A program made the translations under genes and the position numbers. Shown here piece by piece: positions 10,448-23,335 of a stretch of DNA of 64,000 nt. Below the pieces are notes generated by a model. It was given only the letters and a program-made list of their open reading frames with translations, was not told the origin of the DNA and did no database searches. The stretch is from Tigriopus japonicus (Eukaryota; Arthropoda; Copepoda; Harpacticoida; Harpacticidae), in the NCBI GenBank assembly GCA_010645155.1, contig JAAGOF010000300.1:921312-985311 (forward strand), given 5' to 3'. Each line of letters begins with the position of its first letter. The stretch's first letter is position 1.

Positions 10448-13400
10448 TCATTCATCGGCTGTGGGAGTGCCATCTTTCCCTCTGTGTCCGGGAACAGGCT
10501 CACCAGGCCCATCAAATCGATCCCGGTCCCGGTGACGATTTTGGTCCCGTCCTCGGTGATTGAGACGATCATCCTCGGATTGGCGTCGATTCCAATGATC
10601 ACGGTCTCGATGATGGCCCCGATCACTTCCACGTCGATTGTCTCGACGGTCATGGAAACGATCCCGGCGATCCCTCGGATAATTGCGATCTTCTGAAAAG
10701 CGACCCCCTCCGCCACCACCTCTTCGTCGATCGTGTGGCTGATGTTGTTGATCCTGGGGATCGAAATGCTGCTGTTCCATGTGCCTCCATGGAGGTTCGT
10801 TTCGAGGCCCTTCCCATGGATCATCTCCTCGAGTCCAAGGCCGGTTTTGCTGTCCAGGAGGCTCAAAACCTTGCATCCATGGCCCTTGTTGCTGTTGTTG
10901 GGGTGGTTGATGAGGATGATGATGGTGGTGATGATGAGGATGGGGATGTTGTTGCTGTAAGGAGTGAAGTGAGGGAGCGCCATTGGCGTGCCAAGAAGGT
11001 CCCCCACCTCCCATGTTGGTGACAGGATGATGAGTTTGAATTCCAGATGCCACAGGATAGGGCGGTACTGGAGGCATGGCTAAGCCGGATAAATGAGCCC
11101 CATGAGTAGTTGAGGAGGGTGTCCCTGGATATGGTGGGACTTGAGATTTGGGTAAAGATTTTGTTGGATTACTTTCCATCTCTTGCACCTTGGCCAAAAG
11201 ATCGGCATCCGACATTGAGCTCAAAGTCGAGGACGGTGGAGCTTCTTTTTTCCTTGGATCACGGGAATTCGACTGGCCCTCATTTGTACTTGCACCAAAA
11301 AGGATGCTGGAGATTGTGCTCGGGAGACCTTGAAAACCTGGAGCAGCTTTGGCTGAGGGATCAAGGCCAAAAGCCGGTCCTGAGCTCTCAATGAGAGGTT
11401 TGCGTTTATCGGCCTGAATAACCGTGGGATCTCCTTGACCGGTCAGAGAGGCAATCTCGGCTTTTTCTCTGGCAATTTCCGCGGCCAGTTTCTTCAGTTT
11501 GGCTGCAAATACATCATTCGGCGAATGCGGGGGGCTAAATGCGGCATCCTCACTCGACTCCATCTTGGCCATTTTCTTTTTCGGACCTTCTTCATGTTCG
11601 TCTTCGTCTTCAAGAGGAAAAGCCTTTTCAGGGTCATAGTCTTCCTCCTCCTCTTCTTCGTCTTCTTCTGAATTTGGATCAGAGAAGGCGTCCATATTGC
11701 CGGCCTTGGCTGGGTCGTACTCTTCTTCTTCTTCATCGTCGTCGTTATCTTCATCAATGATTTTGACCTCAATTTTTCGCTTCTTCTTGGTTGAAGCGTA
11801 ATTGGTCGTTTTTTCGGTTCGCTTAGCGGCCTTATCTGACAAACTGGTGGACGTCAAAGTCTTGGGCCGGATTTTAAAAGCGGAACGTTGTTTCAAGCTG
11901 GAAGAACCCTCTGGACGATGACGAACCGTGCGAACCATCAAGGCCACCAATATTTTTCCCTTTACGTTGTGCAAACCCGGTGGATCTAATGGACGTAGAC
12001 ATTCGGGCAAATCCGTTTCCGTCTCAACAGGAATGACGTAGCAGTCCTTGACCATTTTACTACAATTGCCGATCACACCCAATCGTGCCTTCTTCTTCAA
12101 ATAGGAGTAGAAATTCTCATATCCCTGTTTCTCTAACTCGGAAGCGGCTTCGAGCCTAATCAATAATATTTCTTTCGAGGGTACCTCTGCCAGATCGACA
12201 ATGTATTTCCAAACTGTATCAGGGGGAATGCGACCTACTACTTTGAGAACCTCTTTGGGCAAATCTTGTCGGAGGAAATCGGAGACTCCAGAGAGTCCGA
12301 AAGCCTTGATATTGAAGTTGGCAACGTCAGGCATATTCACCAGGCCATCCCAAACGAGTGAGGGCAAAGATGGCGAAGGGGCCAACCCTTCATCGCCTTC
12401 ACTGACAACAATTTCAGGAGTTTTAATGTGTACGGTCGAGGAGACTTCTTCTGGAGGCGATGATAATGGCATGGAACTGTCATCCCCTAAACGAACCGGC
12501 TCCGGTTGACTGACAAGGCTATCACTCCCCGAAGCCATGGTCTGATTGAATTCGAAGATGGCCTTTTCGGCCTTGGCCATTTTCTCTGAAAATTCCTTTT
12601 GCCTTTGAGCCTCTTCTTTTTGTTTGGCCGATCGGATGTTCTGCATAATCTTTTCCACAGATTTCTCATCTTTGTCCTTTGTTTTCGTTTCAGTTTGCAC
12701 GTTGTCCTTTGTTGGACTCGACGATATTGTGGTATGACTCCCAGATGAAGAGCGCTCTTTTGAAGTCTCATCAGAATGAGATTTACTACTGCTTTTGTGA
12801 GAATGGTGTCGATGACGCTCTTTGTCAGAGCTACTCGATGATTTGTGTGACCTGGACGAAGAGCTTGAGGATTTATCTTTGTCTTTGGATGATGATTTAC
12901 TAGGACGATGATGATGGTGGTGGTGGTGATGGCGATGGCGACTACTTGAACTTTCCTTGTCCTTTCGGGAGGAGGTTGACTTCTGATCTCGGCTGCGATC
13001 TTTTCCTTCGTTTTTACTTGTTGGTGTTTTCATCTGTAAATATAATCTCTCGACATGTTAGCTGTGGGCTGAAACAAACAACCAACTCATCCGCTTCTGG
13101 TTAGCGAAATACTCACCTCTCTCTCATCATCGAGAGTGTCAAGGATCCTTTCCTCTTCCGGCATTTTGATATCGTTCACGTTGACCGACTTATCCGTCTC
13201 AATAATTTCCTCGCCTTTATGGCTTTTGACTACGAGTTTATTGCCCATGGCCATCATCTCGAGCTCGTGGGATTTGATCTTCTCAATGTCATGCTTCAAC
13301 TCGGCTTCTCTCCATTGTTGAAGCTCCTTGCTGGCCATCTCCTCTGGACTCATGTCCACCAACTTCTTTGGACTGATCTTCCCTGAAACGATCTTACGGA

Positions 13401-16234
13401 ACAGGCCGTTGTTCTTTGGATCCTTGATATTAAAAACAAGCCGTCGATATTGATTTTTGTACTTAAGGCCGACATCCTTGTTAAAAATCTCATATAGTTC
13501 TTTTTCAATCGCTTTCACTAGGTCTTTTAGTTTGCTCTCGTCAATTTTAACATCCTTGTTCTTTTCAAGTCTGCCTTTCAATGCATCCAAGAGGCCTTTG
13601 CAGGCATTTTCTCTCAAAGGCTTGACGTCTTTGGGCTTAGCGGTAATCATGATTTCCCCTTTAGGCACATGAACGGTCGTTTTTCGGGCAGGTGGGTCGT
13701 GGTGTCGTTTGGGCACGTTCACATTGTGTTCATTGGATCTTCGACGAGCGTCCATGGCTCGCTTCGCATCTTGGCTCTCTCTTCTGGATTCAGATTTACG
13801 ATTGGAGTCCTTCAGGGAGGCTTGAAGAGTCTCTCGAGCAGCAGAGAGGCTAGACAAAGCCATCGATTTGTACTCGGCTAGTTTTTGGTTGACTTCGTCG
13901 GAGTTCTTGGTTACTTTATCATGAGGTGGAATGATCTTGGGCCCCCGCTTTGATTTTTCCACATGAACAATAGATTGTTTCTTTTGTGACCTAAGATACA
14001 GAGACCATTGAATCAGTACGCACAGTTTATCTTTCAGCGGGCGCTCTTAGCGTCTTAATTCCTATTAACGAGAAATTCTGGCACAAAGCCCATTTTGGTG
14101 TGTGACTTACCCGTAGAACTTGGAGGTGGGCATTGATTTGGGGATGACCACGTGAAACTCGGTGTGCTTTCTCATCCAATCAGACAAAGTTTTGATGGTT
14201 GGAGCACTCGGACCACTGAACATCTGATTTGATTTAGGATTCATGACAATGATCTGATTTGTGGCCAAAGATTCATTGCTTGTCTGAAATGTATACCACT
14301 CAGGTGCTGTCTTTTATTACTAGACACTTGAAAACACCCAACTTACCTTGGACGCAAATGCTTTTTTAGCTCGATCTACATGGGCTTCGATGCATTTATC
14401 CGAACAATAAAGAGAATGCTCCATGGGCACTTGGTCGCACTCAAAGCAAATCTTGCCTTTGGGCTTCTAAAACAAAAAAAAATAACTAATATCCTACATT
14501 GCCTTAAACAAAACAAAAAAAAAACGGACGTACCTTTTCACCCTCAACGATAGTTTTAGATGAGGTATTGGATACAGCTTTAGTTGAATCGGTGCGTTTT
14601 GAAGGGGATTTTTTCTCAATATCTCCCTCATTTTTGACGACTAGGGCCTTTTTCTTGGACTCTTCTCGTTCCTTTAACTTTTGGGCTAACTCAATTCTTT
14701 GCTTTTCTTCCCGGGCTTTTTCCTCGTCGGTTTTGCATTTTTCGCAACGCCACTCTCGTCCGTTCTCTTCCATAGTTTTGCCCATCTTCTTTGTGATACC
14801 CACACATTTACCGTGGAACCAATCGAGGCATTGATCACAACAAATCATAAATCGATTATTGTGCGGCTGCTGGCAGACGCACCAAAGACGTTCGGGATCA
14901 TCTTCCGAGTTCCAGCCATCCCCTTCATCATCATCCTCGTCCTCCTCATCGTCTTCCTCTTCTTCCTCGTCTTCCACGTTTTTCTCAACCAGATCCTTTG
15001 GCTCAGCGGGCTTGGACTCGGACTCGCGAAGAAATTCTTCCTGAACATCCGCAATGCCTTCAGCGGGCTTTGTGGGTGGCGCGGGTTCAGGCACACTTTT
15101 GACTGCCGGGGTTTTGACGGTTGACCGAGATACGTCAATCGTGACAAAATCCCCTTGAAGATGGGCCGGTACCTTTCGCTGTCGTTTAGGCCGCCCAGCA
15201 GCCACTGAGGTTTGGGCGGGCGGGACGGGACTAGACGTCACAACGGCGAATTTGCCGGTTCCAACGGCGTCTGATTTGGCGGCCACCGCCGAGGTGGTTT
15301 GAGGCTCTGTTGGGTGTGCAAAGGCTTCTTTTTCTTTCTTGAGAAGCGCCTGATTTTCCATTCGTATGCGCTCCGCCTCCTCTTTGATTTCTTTGTCCAT
15401 TCGGCGTTGACTTCGACGTTTAGGACGACCTGGCGTCGACTCGACCGCGGGCCGAGATTCACTTACATCAGGGGACTGCAAACAAAATCGATTTAAAATG
15501 GCACGAAATCCCGGTCCAATCGACCTCATCCGTGACGCTCTTACCGTCGTTGGCCGTTGGGGCGAATGCTCAAAGCTCATTGAGTCACCCGTGGCGTTCA
15601 AATCCGGAGCCAGTTCCGAAGCTAATATGTGATCCAACGGACCGTGTTCGTCGCTCAACATGACATGGCCCAACATGTCTTTGGCCTCGGTGGACTGTAA
15701 CACGCTCTCCAACTGGCTGATTTGTTCCTGATCCAAGATGATGGAATTCGAGGCCGGATTTAAGGCGGCCGGATCATGCGATTCGACTAAGGTGGCATGG
15801 GCCAAGAGATCCCGCAAGGCTTGGGCATCACCCGCACTCGTCCCACCGGGACCTTGGGTCAGATCTAGGGTTTCCATATCGGGGGGTACGAACTCGGCCG
15901 CATCTTCGCCGCCGACCGAGGGCGTCTCTTCCAAGTCAGCGGCATTGGGGGCGGGATCACCCTCGCCCGGACCACCCAATCGGACAATCGTGACCTGCGT
16001 CGACGTTTGATTGGAATCTAGAAACACAATGAGAAATCGCATTAGGCGTGGATGGGCCACCGGATGGGATGGCTTCAACATTCTTTTGACCGTACCAATG
16101 ATGGATTGAAGGACGTTTTGGTCGTAGAACATCTTTTGGTTCTCGTCAATCATGATGGTGACGGATTTCTCTTGGCCTGAGGGCGGATCACCCGTGCTAT
16201 CCGCCGCCGTGAGCGTGTCCTCCGTTTCCATCAT
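10448..16234 (-). CDS. DIDO1: DIDO1/PHF3/pps-like chromatin and Pol II-associated protein
   Basis: Nuclear PHD-TFS2M-SPOC protein. Relatives (vertebrate DIDO1 and PHF3, fly pps) bind histone H3 tails and the Pol II C-terminal domain and affect transcription and splicing. Six coding exons: 16234-15545, 15475-14534, 14466-14347, 14283-14111, 13990-13117, 13033-10448. All have GT/AG borders and compatible phases, giving about 1794 residues. PHD finger at ~427-476 (WCVCQQPHNNRFMICCDQCL, then WFHGKCVG and WRCEKCK). An extra Cys pair motif, CFECD..YCSDKC, follows in exon 3. TFIIS central (TFS2M) domain at ~765-905, with LYEIFNKDVGLKYKNQYRRL, FNIKDPKN and LVDMSPEEMAS. SPOC domain at ~1156-1305, with VWDGLVNMPDVANF and YENFYSYLKKKARLGVI. 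The last exon also has a His/Ser/Lys-rich segment, acidic patches, a Pro/Gln/His-rich region and an Arg/Asp/Gly-rich tail. Overall homology is certain; splice details are predicted. Confidence 0.92.
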
Positions 16235-17856
16235 CGTGCTCGGGATGGACGGAGGGACTCCTCCCGTTGTCCAAATCCAACCAAGGCGACGAAAGTCACT
16301 TTAGACGTAATAAGTTGACGGCCCCAATCAAGCAAGCAAGCAATCAATCAATTAATCACGCACGACGAACGGCCAACATGGTTGCTGGACACGGAGCTCC
16401 ACCTATCACTCACTCCCTTGAGCCCGTAACACGGCTCCGAAAACCAATGCAAAATGACGCGATGAATTGGTATGAACGCGAACGGCAAGTGCAATGCCAC
16501 CAACACAACAACAACGCAAACTCCCCTCAAAGAGGACGAGGAGCTGTAGTCCCTAATCCAACTACAGACGAGGAGCCCACCAACAACGCGAACACGACCA
16601 GCACCACAGTGCATGCCTCAACTCAACTTGGACAGGCTGGCCAAAATTAGGAAAGACATTTAGTCAGACTCGTTTCGTGCCTCTTGATAGTCCACGTGGA
16701 TCAAAACGCAGACGTACAAGATGATTGATTAGAACTGATGGAAAATTGAAGGAAAATTGATGGGATGAGAGTGCAAAGAGCAACATTGGTGTTAAGAGCA
16801 GACCCATTATGTTGGGAAACGAATTTGGCGTTTAACGGAACTTTTTAGCTACGCTTTCATTCACAACAAAGACTTGAGCAGCGAGCTCTGTGAGCCATGT
16901 GGGGTTGACTGAGGCTGGAGAATCCGGTTATTTTCAGGCTGAGTTGGCTGAAGTGCACGGGGAAGGAGGAAAGTAGAGCACTGTAATAGTGCTAGAGGAA
17001 AGAGGCTCACAACTGTTTTGGCATAGAGTGGATACTCCGTAGCGGATTATCGAAAAAATAACAAGGTCAAGTTTGGGCTTTGGGTAATGCTTCGCAGTAG
17101 GCTTACAATCCGGTGAAATGCGTTCAAATTTTATCATTTCTTGACTTATAGATTTTATATACTCCCATCCGCATTGTTATACATCAAGTCCAACAAATTG
17201 GTACAATTCCTTTCACAGACCTCAAAATTTCCTCTTCCCAAGTTAGGCTTCGACTAAAACGTAGATTTCTCGACTGCTGATTACCGGACGACCGACCATG
17301 CTGAAAATAAAAGAGCTCCATGATTCAAAAGACTTTTCAACATTTTTTGTTAATATCTTCGTCCGGCCTTGCCTGTTATTTATCGAGGACAATCAACCTC
17401 ATCTACTCTTTTTTTAGCGTTGCATTCGTGATTCAGCTGACGATGGGGCGGCCATTGTTGTTGTGTTTTGGATCGATCAGCTGTGCAGCAAAAGAGGACG
17501 ACATCGACAGCCCAGTGGGTGAGTGAGCGAGTGAGTGAGAGGGAGTCCGAGCGACGTGAATGCGTGTTCGCAGATTTTTCAGCTTTCGATCGGCTGCTGG
17601 ATTTGTCCCCGGCATCTCCGCTCTGCCGAGAGTGAGGACGTGTGTGAGTGCGGGATGAGGGCCGTGGCCAGGCTTGCCTCCCCTCGATTGAGCAGCCCGC
17701 TGGTTGTTACTAACTCATTGGACCGAGTGTTGGTGGACAGACATTTTGGTCGTTCGTTCCTTCGTTCTTGCTGCGGGATTGATTGATTCTCCGATTCTCG
17801 GTCGGCTCGTGGATCTCTTGGGAAGTTGGTTGCATTGATTCGTGCGTTGGTTCAAG
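16235..17856. other. Region between DIDO-like and DAPIT-like genes
   Basis: Holds the divergent upstream regions of the minus-strand DIDO-like gene and the plus-strand DAPIT-like gene. Open frames at 16267-16650 and 16348-16614 are low-complexity and overlap on opposite strands, so they are rejected. No TATA box was chosen with confidence. Confidence 0.4.
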
Positions 17857-17979
17857 ATGACCGGTGGCAATGAGGCCTTCTTTAACATCAACACCGTCAA
17901 AGGTCGTTATCGTACGTCCATTGCCGCGTTCGGGGCTTTGGCCGGGATCTACATGTACACCAAAGTGAGATCGCCCAAG
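17857..17979 (+). CDS. ATP5MK: DAPIT-like ATP synthase membrane subunit, first exon (partial)
   Basis: ATG at 17857 opens a 41-codon exon ending in AAG just before GTGAGT at 17980. The product starts MTGGNEAFFNINTVKGRYRT and continues SIAAFGALAGIYMYTKVRSPK. This fits the DAPIT/USMG5 pattern: a short polar N-terminus, a phenylalanine-rich segment, 'GR', one transmembrane helix and a basic K-R-x-x-K end. DAPIT is a ~50-60 residue subunit of mitochondrial F-type ATP synthase, needed for dimer stability. The C-terminal exon should be only a few residues, and I could not choose it confidently. Candidates downstream include an acceptor CTGTCTTAAG followed by ATGAAATGA near 18127. If the intron were retained the protein would end VSSHS. 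Confidence 0.6.
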
Positions 17980-20320
17980 GTGAGTTCCCACTCTTGATCC
18001 CCCCAAGACGGCGGGGATTTCACGTTGAGGTCGACCTCATTTCAATCCGAACTAAATAAGTCAAGCGAGGAAAGAAAGGCGACAAAATGACCAACTTGAA
18101 TGGCCGGTATCTCATCACTGTCTTAAGATGAAATGATTACAAAATAAGGACTATTCCGCCTCATTGCTCCGCCAACTTTTCCGATAGGTTTCTAATCTTA
18201 TTTCGGTTCAGACTACCCAGTGGCCCTGCGTCTCACCAACCATGACATCGAATCAAACCCGACCTTGTGAGCAAAATGGCAAGCTCAAAGCGTTGGGTAG
18301 TTCGTTGTTTAACGTATGGCTAGTTGATGAATCGCCTCGAACCGCTCATCGTATTTGTCGAGCGTAAAACATGATCGGAATCTCAGATCTTAATAGTTTT
18401 GAACACTGTTCAAGCGATAGTCGGCTTTCCTTCTCAGAAACTGTCAATTGTTGAATTGAAAGCGACGAGAAAACATTGACGTCATTGTCCACCAAATAAG
18501 AAATAAGGTGAAGGAAGATGACCCGCACGAAATTAGATTTGTTCGAGATGTTTTCTTCCTCGAATTATGACGTGAATGGCCGTGCTATTTTGTAACATAG
18601 TAATCTTAATCGTCGAGAAAGATGAGTATGGTTCTTCCTGATAAAATTCTTTTTTATGCGCGGTGCTTGATTACAACGGTCAACACTCACAGAAACTTTC
18701 AGTCTTTGTTCCTAAGGAAAATGCGTTATTCGATTAGAAATAAGATCAAAGTCGTTTTTGAGGCTTACATAAATAGGGGTGCAGATTTCTGGCAATTAAA
18801 GTACGCCATTTAGGCCCAAGAAATGCCAAACAAACACACCCAAACTGACAAAATGGCATATAGACACGAAAAGTTGCCAAAAATGAGGCAAAACTGGCCG
18901 AAAAATTCGAGAAATGAGCAGAAAATTTCATTGAAAATTAAATGAAAAGAAGGACGTGGTTTTTTAAATACACTCTTAACTGTGTCAATTGTTCTTGATA
19001 GAAATATTGCTCTCTGGTGGCATCATGTGATCTTTCAGAGAAATAATGTTGTCAAGATTGTTTTTAATGTTAAGACTTATTTTGTTCTAGATCGTCAATT
19101 ATCGTGTCCAATGATCTGACAAATCCTGATCTGTGGGTACATTTCTTTGCAGTTTTGTCCCAAAATTTTCCCAAAACTTTTGATTCCCCTATTTTTCGCA
19201 TTTATTTGCCCAATAAGGCCTACTTTTTCATCTATGTGCCCCAAAAAGACAATCTTTGCATTTATTTGGCCAAAATTGACATGTTTCGCATTTATTTGTC
19301 CAAAAATGGCATTTTCCAATATGGATAGATAGAAGGCTTCGTTGTCATAAGTTCAGGTAGGCTTGTGTACTATAGAAATTACTAGCTTAGGTTTTGAGTG
19401 GCTGGTTTTGACCAGCTAAAAAATAAAATAGGGGACTGGAATTGTTGAGTGGGATAACTGAGCCCGGATTCTTAATTCTCCTACTACGGGCTTCCTACTA
19501 CTTAGTTGTTACTTTGTACTTCAAGTAAGACTTCAAGTGCCTAGTAAGATTTGAGAATGTGGGCCCTGATCGCTTCACATCATTTTTCTTGAATTGGCGT
19601 TTGAGAGCAATCTTAAGGTAAAATGAGTTACTCGGCAATCTAGATCGCGGAAAAACTCAGTTTTTCATAATTTACTGTCGAGTAAATAAAAAGCAAACTA
19701 TTAATTATGTTTGAAGACCTAAGTTAGTAATAACTTTTCAACTTGCTATTTGCAGCAACTTAATGAGGCTTAATAAAGCGACTCTGACTTTTCCTTCTGC
19801 CTCGGGAATGAAAGAAAATAAGATAAAAGAAAGAAGATAAATATGTAGGCTTTCTTACATCGTCTTGCCGCATGCTTACGGCTTCATCGCCAAAAAAGCT
19901 TGGGTGTAGAATCTTTTCACTAGGTGGGTTTCATGGTCAGTCGGTCACAAGTATTCTATGGCTTGAGCAAACTTTGCATTGATCGGTGAAAGGAATTTCG
20001 GTACTTTGTGACTTCACGGGATTCGTTTCCGCGGATTTCGAAAGTCAATAACCCTGGTTCCTTCGGATTTGGTTAAAATTTTAATCTTCTTTGGCGCCTC
20101 ATTGGAAATTCAAGAACTCCGCGCTTCTTTGTTTAATGAAAAATGTGGAGACACGGGACCAAAAAAAATGATGTCCAGCTGGTCCCATTCCAATCCAGTT
20201 TTTGTGAGACCCTACCGAGCTTTCGCAGCGTATTTCGTATCTTTCGTTTTTACTACAATGAAAATTCAATGGAACATTTACTTGTAATATCCTCTCAATT
20301 TAATACAATTAATAATGCAC
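17980..20320. other. Intron or intergenic with degenerate 33-bp repeat
   Basis: Mostly AT-rich. It likely contains the rest of the DAPIT-like gene near the left end. A degenerate minisatellite sits at about 19190-19320 (listed separately). Nothing else was recognised. Confidence 0.4.
19190..19320 (-). repeat. Degenerate ~30-33 bp tandem repeat
   Basis: On the minus strand four consecutive units read FGQINAK, FGQINAK, LGHIDEK, IGQINAK when translated, each about 10-11 codons long. At DNA level this is a repeated 'ggccaaataaatgc(g/a)aa' core. It is probably a decayed minisatellite and not a gene, since the frame is short and isolated. Confidence 0.55.
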
Positions 20321-20934
20321 GGGAGGTTCGAGTGATCTGTTCAAAAATCTTATCGCGGCGAATGAAACAAGAAATAACGGCTTGTTTCGTAACGGTAGGT
20401 GGTTCGTGAGAATTTGGGTGGTTCCAGGGTTTTTGCATTTTACAAACCGCTCTTATGACTATCTTGTATTACGTTACGTATCTACTCTGTGTTTTACAAG
20501 AATATGCACAATTCATGCGTTTCATTCAAAAATTACAAGTCCCTTGAAAGGATCATTGCTAATAATGAATAAACATTATAGTTGTAAAACACGGCAGTTT
20601 TTTGTAAGTCACTATGGTTTTTAAGCTTGACAATACAAATTTGTGTTTAATGACGTGATGCTTTCCACTTGTATTTTTCAATAGCAGTGGTCTTTTGTTG
20701 AGAGATTTTTCATGCGACAACGAATTATGCATATTTTTCCAAAATCCCAACCAAGTCTACAAATTTACAATCCAACCTCTTTCATAGCGTCAATGTCATA
20801 AGAGCGGTCTGTAAAATGCAAAATCACTTGAACTCCTCAAATTCTCGCGTGCCACCTACCGTTGCCAAACAAGCCGTGTTTCTTCTTTCATCCGCCGCGA
20901 TGAGATTTTTGAAAAGATCACTCGAACCTTCCGT
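20321..20934. mobile_element. Foldback element, ~140 bp inverted arms
   Basis: The arm 20321-20459 (starting GGGAGGTTCGAGTGATC) matches the reverse complement of 20795-20934 (ending GATCACTCGAACCTTCCGT). The arms share 'aatcttatcgcggcgaatga'-like and 'gcattttacaaaccgctctt'-like blocks. The ~335 bp centre is AT-rich and has no transposase. No target duplication could be fixed. Confidence 0.75.
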
Positions 20935-23188
20935 AATTTCAAAATTTTGAACCGTAGTTCACGTAAGCTGTTTTTCTGTAATTCGTCCTGAGAGGCTTCA
21001 TTTAACCTAGAGACTTTTTTTAGTCTCTAATTTAACCCTGCAGGCTCATAGAGAGCTCTCAAGTATAAGCAATCCTTACAAATTTCAATTTTGGAGAGAA
21101 AACTTTTCAGAGAAAATATTTGAAATTATTGGTCGTAGTAGTTGAAATGCAGTTACAATTTATTCGTATTTTTGGTGTAAAAGCTAATTTACAATTAGAA
21201 GAAAATATGATTTTGAAAATTAGATTTGTAATAGCTTAACGTTGAAATATTATTGTTATACCCTCTGGAAAGTCTTTCCATGGAGGTTTAAATATGTAAA
21301 TTATTCATAAAATCAGTGGGCAAACTTGATTAGATTTTGTCAAACTTTTGTTGCTGACGAATGATTGAGAAGACGTAATCGGATAGCCCCTGTACTTTCT
21401 CCTTTATGAACTAATTGTTCCAAATTACTTCTGTTGCGTATCGTAACATGACTTGAAATAATTAGGAATCTTAAAATGTAGTTTGTGCCTCAAAGCCACA
21501 TTTAGCTATGCTGTTCTAAATCATTCCTTATCATGTGATTGCTCTAGGGTGCAATCGACATGTTTCCATGCTCAGAAGTGTGAAAATTTGAATCTACGGA
21601 CTACTTAATCTTTGATTAATAAGCAGTGAGCTTAGTAACTAGTAAGATAGCTTGAATTGCTTAGCAGAAGATATGTTAACGGGAATGGATAGTGTTTGAG
21701 GTTCATACTCCTACTTAACAAAGAAATTTTGTATTGGTAAAATACAGATTTAAATTAAAACAATGTGGAGAAATGAAAGTTTTGCCAATGCTCTTTCAAA
21801 AAAGATATTTTTGATCACAATTCAAATAGGCGAGTCATTATTTTGTAGTATCCAACAAGCTCTATGACAAAGGATGCACGCACACGAATTACATACATTG
21901 GAGTAAGTGGATCTGGACAAGACAACTCTCATATTTTTTGTTAAAGATTACTCCAACTCGTCGAACAAATGACTGATCTGTGTTTGGAATTATTTAATGA
22001 CAGGGGAGCATGATTTGGTTTTTCCGATTCTTTCAAGTATTTTGTGAAAATCAGATTTAGTATATAACAGAAATTTGAATGTGGGAAACTGACAAATCCG
22101 TGTTCATGAGTTGACCTCATTAGAACTCACACCTTGAAACACAATGGTCGCAATGGTCCCATTCTTTGTGTCGCCCAAGTAGACTCGGCGGGAAAAATGA
22201 TTCAGCTCTGCATGTTACTTTTTGGTTTGCATGTTTCTTGCAAGATTGGAACCCAATTTGGAAGGCTTATTGGTTTCTAGTTCTAAACATGAATGACAGT
22301 TGAAGATAAAGGTGATTGGTTATTGGCTATTTTCCCGTAGCCTTAGAAACATACGTGGGGTTAGCAACGAGCCTTTCCCTTCCTTTTCCAACACCGAAGT
22401 TCTTTTTCTCCGTTGACGCCCTCGTTCATGCCGGCATATGCATGTATGTTGCCCATTTTGCCCCACCAGACCAATCCAATGGCCACTGGAGTTTTAATTT
22501 TTGTATGTACTTGGCTTGTTTAAACGTTTTAAACCACAGCGACTGTGACCAGGAACCTCTCACCACTGGACGCGAACTTCAGCTGACGCGTAGCCCAATG
22601 AGGCCCTTAAAACAGTGCGGCTCTGCAGTGAATTTGAACGAAATTGCCAAAAAACGATAGAAATAGGTGTTTGATAGCAAACATCGCTTCAGAATATTGT
22701 TGCAGCATTAGATAGCGCTCCTTTTCCTACCATTCATTTTTATAATGCTGCTTTCTGTTCTCGGGAATTAGTCAAAACTGAGCTCCTTCAGACCAATATC
22801 TCGCACAAAATGGAGAATGGATCTCGAATAAATGCATATGTAACTTAAATATAATAATACCAACTTCAGACAACGAGTTCAGTTATACTTCAATCAAGTT
22901 TCATGAAGATTGGGCGTCTTTTTAGAAAACTGTGGCCATGTTATTAACAATGAAACTCACAGCCACAGTATCCACACTCTTCCCCATAAAAACATCATTT
23001 TTAGTCAGCATTTTATCGTCTGAAATCCTTGAAATCCATTAGATGCCAAATATCAACATTTTGATCAGCCAAACCGAGAGGAAGCACGAGATTAAACAAT
23101 TTTTTTGTCAACTAATAGTTGAGTCGTTGATGATTCCCTCACACTGATTATTCATGCAGAATGCAGTGAAGAAAAGATCACTCTCATG
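20935..23188. other. Intergenic, no supported gene
   Basis: AT-rich. A 114-codon plus-strand frame at 22316-22660 has no domain, no splice support and mixed composition. It is not called. Confidence 0.4.
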
Positions 23189-23335
23189 GAGCACTGTATT
23201 CTTCGCTTTGATGGTGTTGTTTGGTACTTATAATCTGAAACCATTGGTATTTCAGGATAAGTTGAATAGGGTTGATAATGAGTGGTGAACGTGATTTACC
23301 CAAGAGTGGGTTGCATTTAAATATCTCTAAGAGAC
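23189..23335 (+). repeat. Dispersed repeat, copy 1
   Basis: About 147 bp, containing 'gttgaatagggttgataatg' and 'aacgtgatttacccaagagt'. Its reverse complement occurs at about 27272-27412 and again, shorter, at about 27537-27640. The copies bracket the phosphagen kinase gene and lie in inverted orientation. Confidence 0.65.

Noticed and set aside
16267..16650. 127-residue plus-strand protein between DIDO-like and DAPIT-like genes
   Set aside because: It begins with a non-ATG codon, is Asn/Thr/Gln-rich and overlaps an opposite open frame. It is probably leader or promoter DNA.
22316..22660. 114-residue plus-strand protein
   Set aside because: No domain, signal, splice context or repeat of composition. 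Length is within chance for this GC level.
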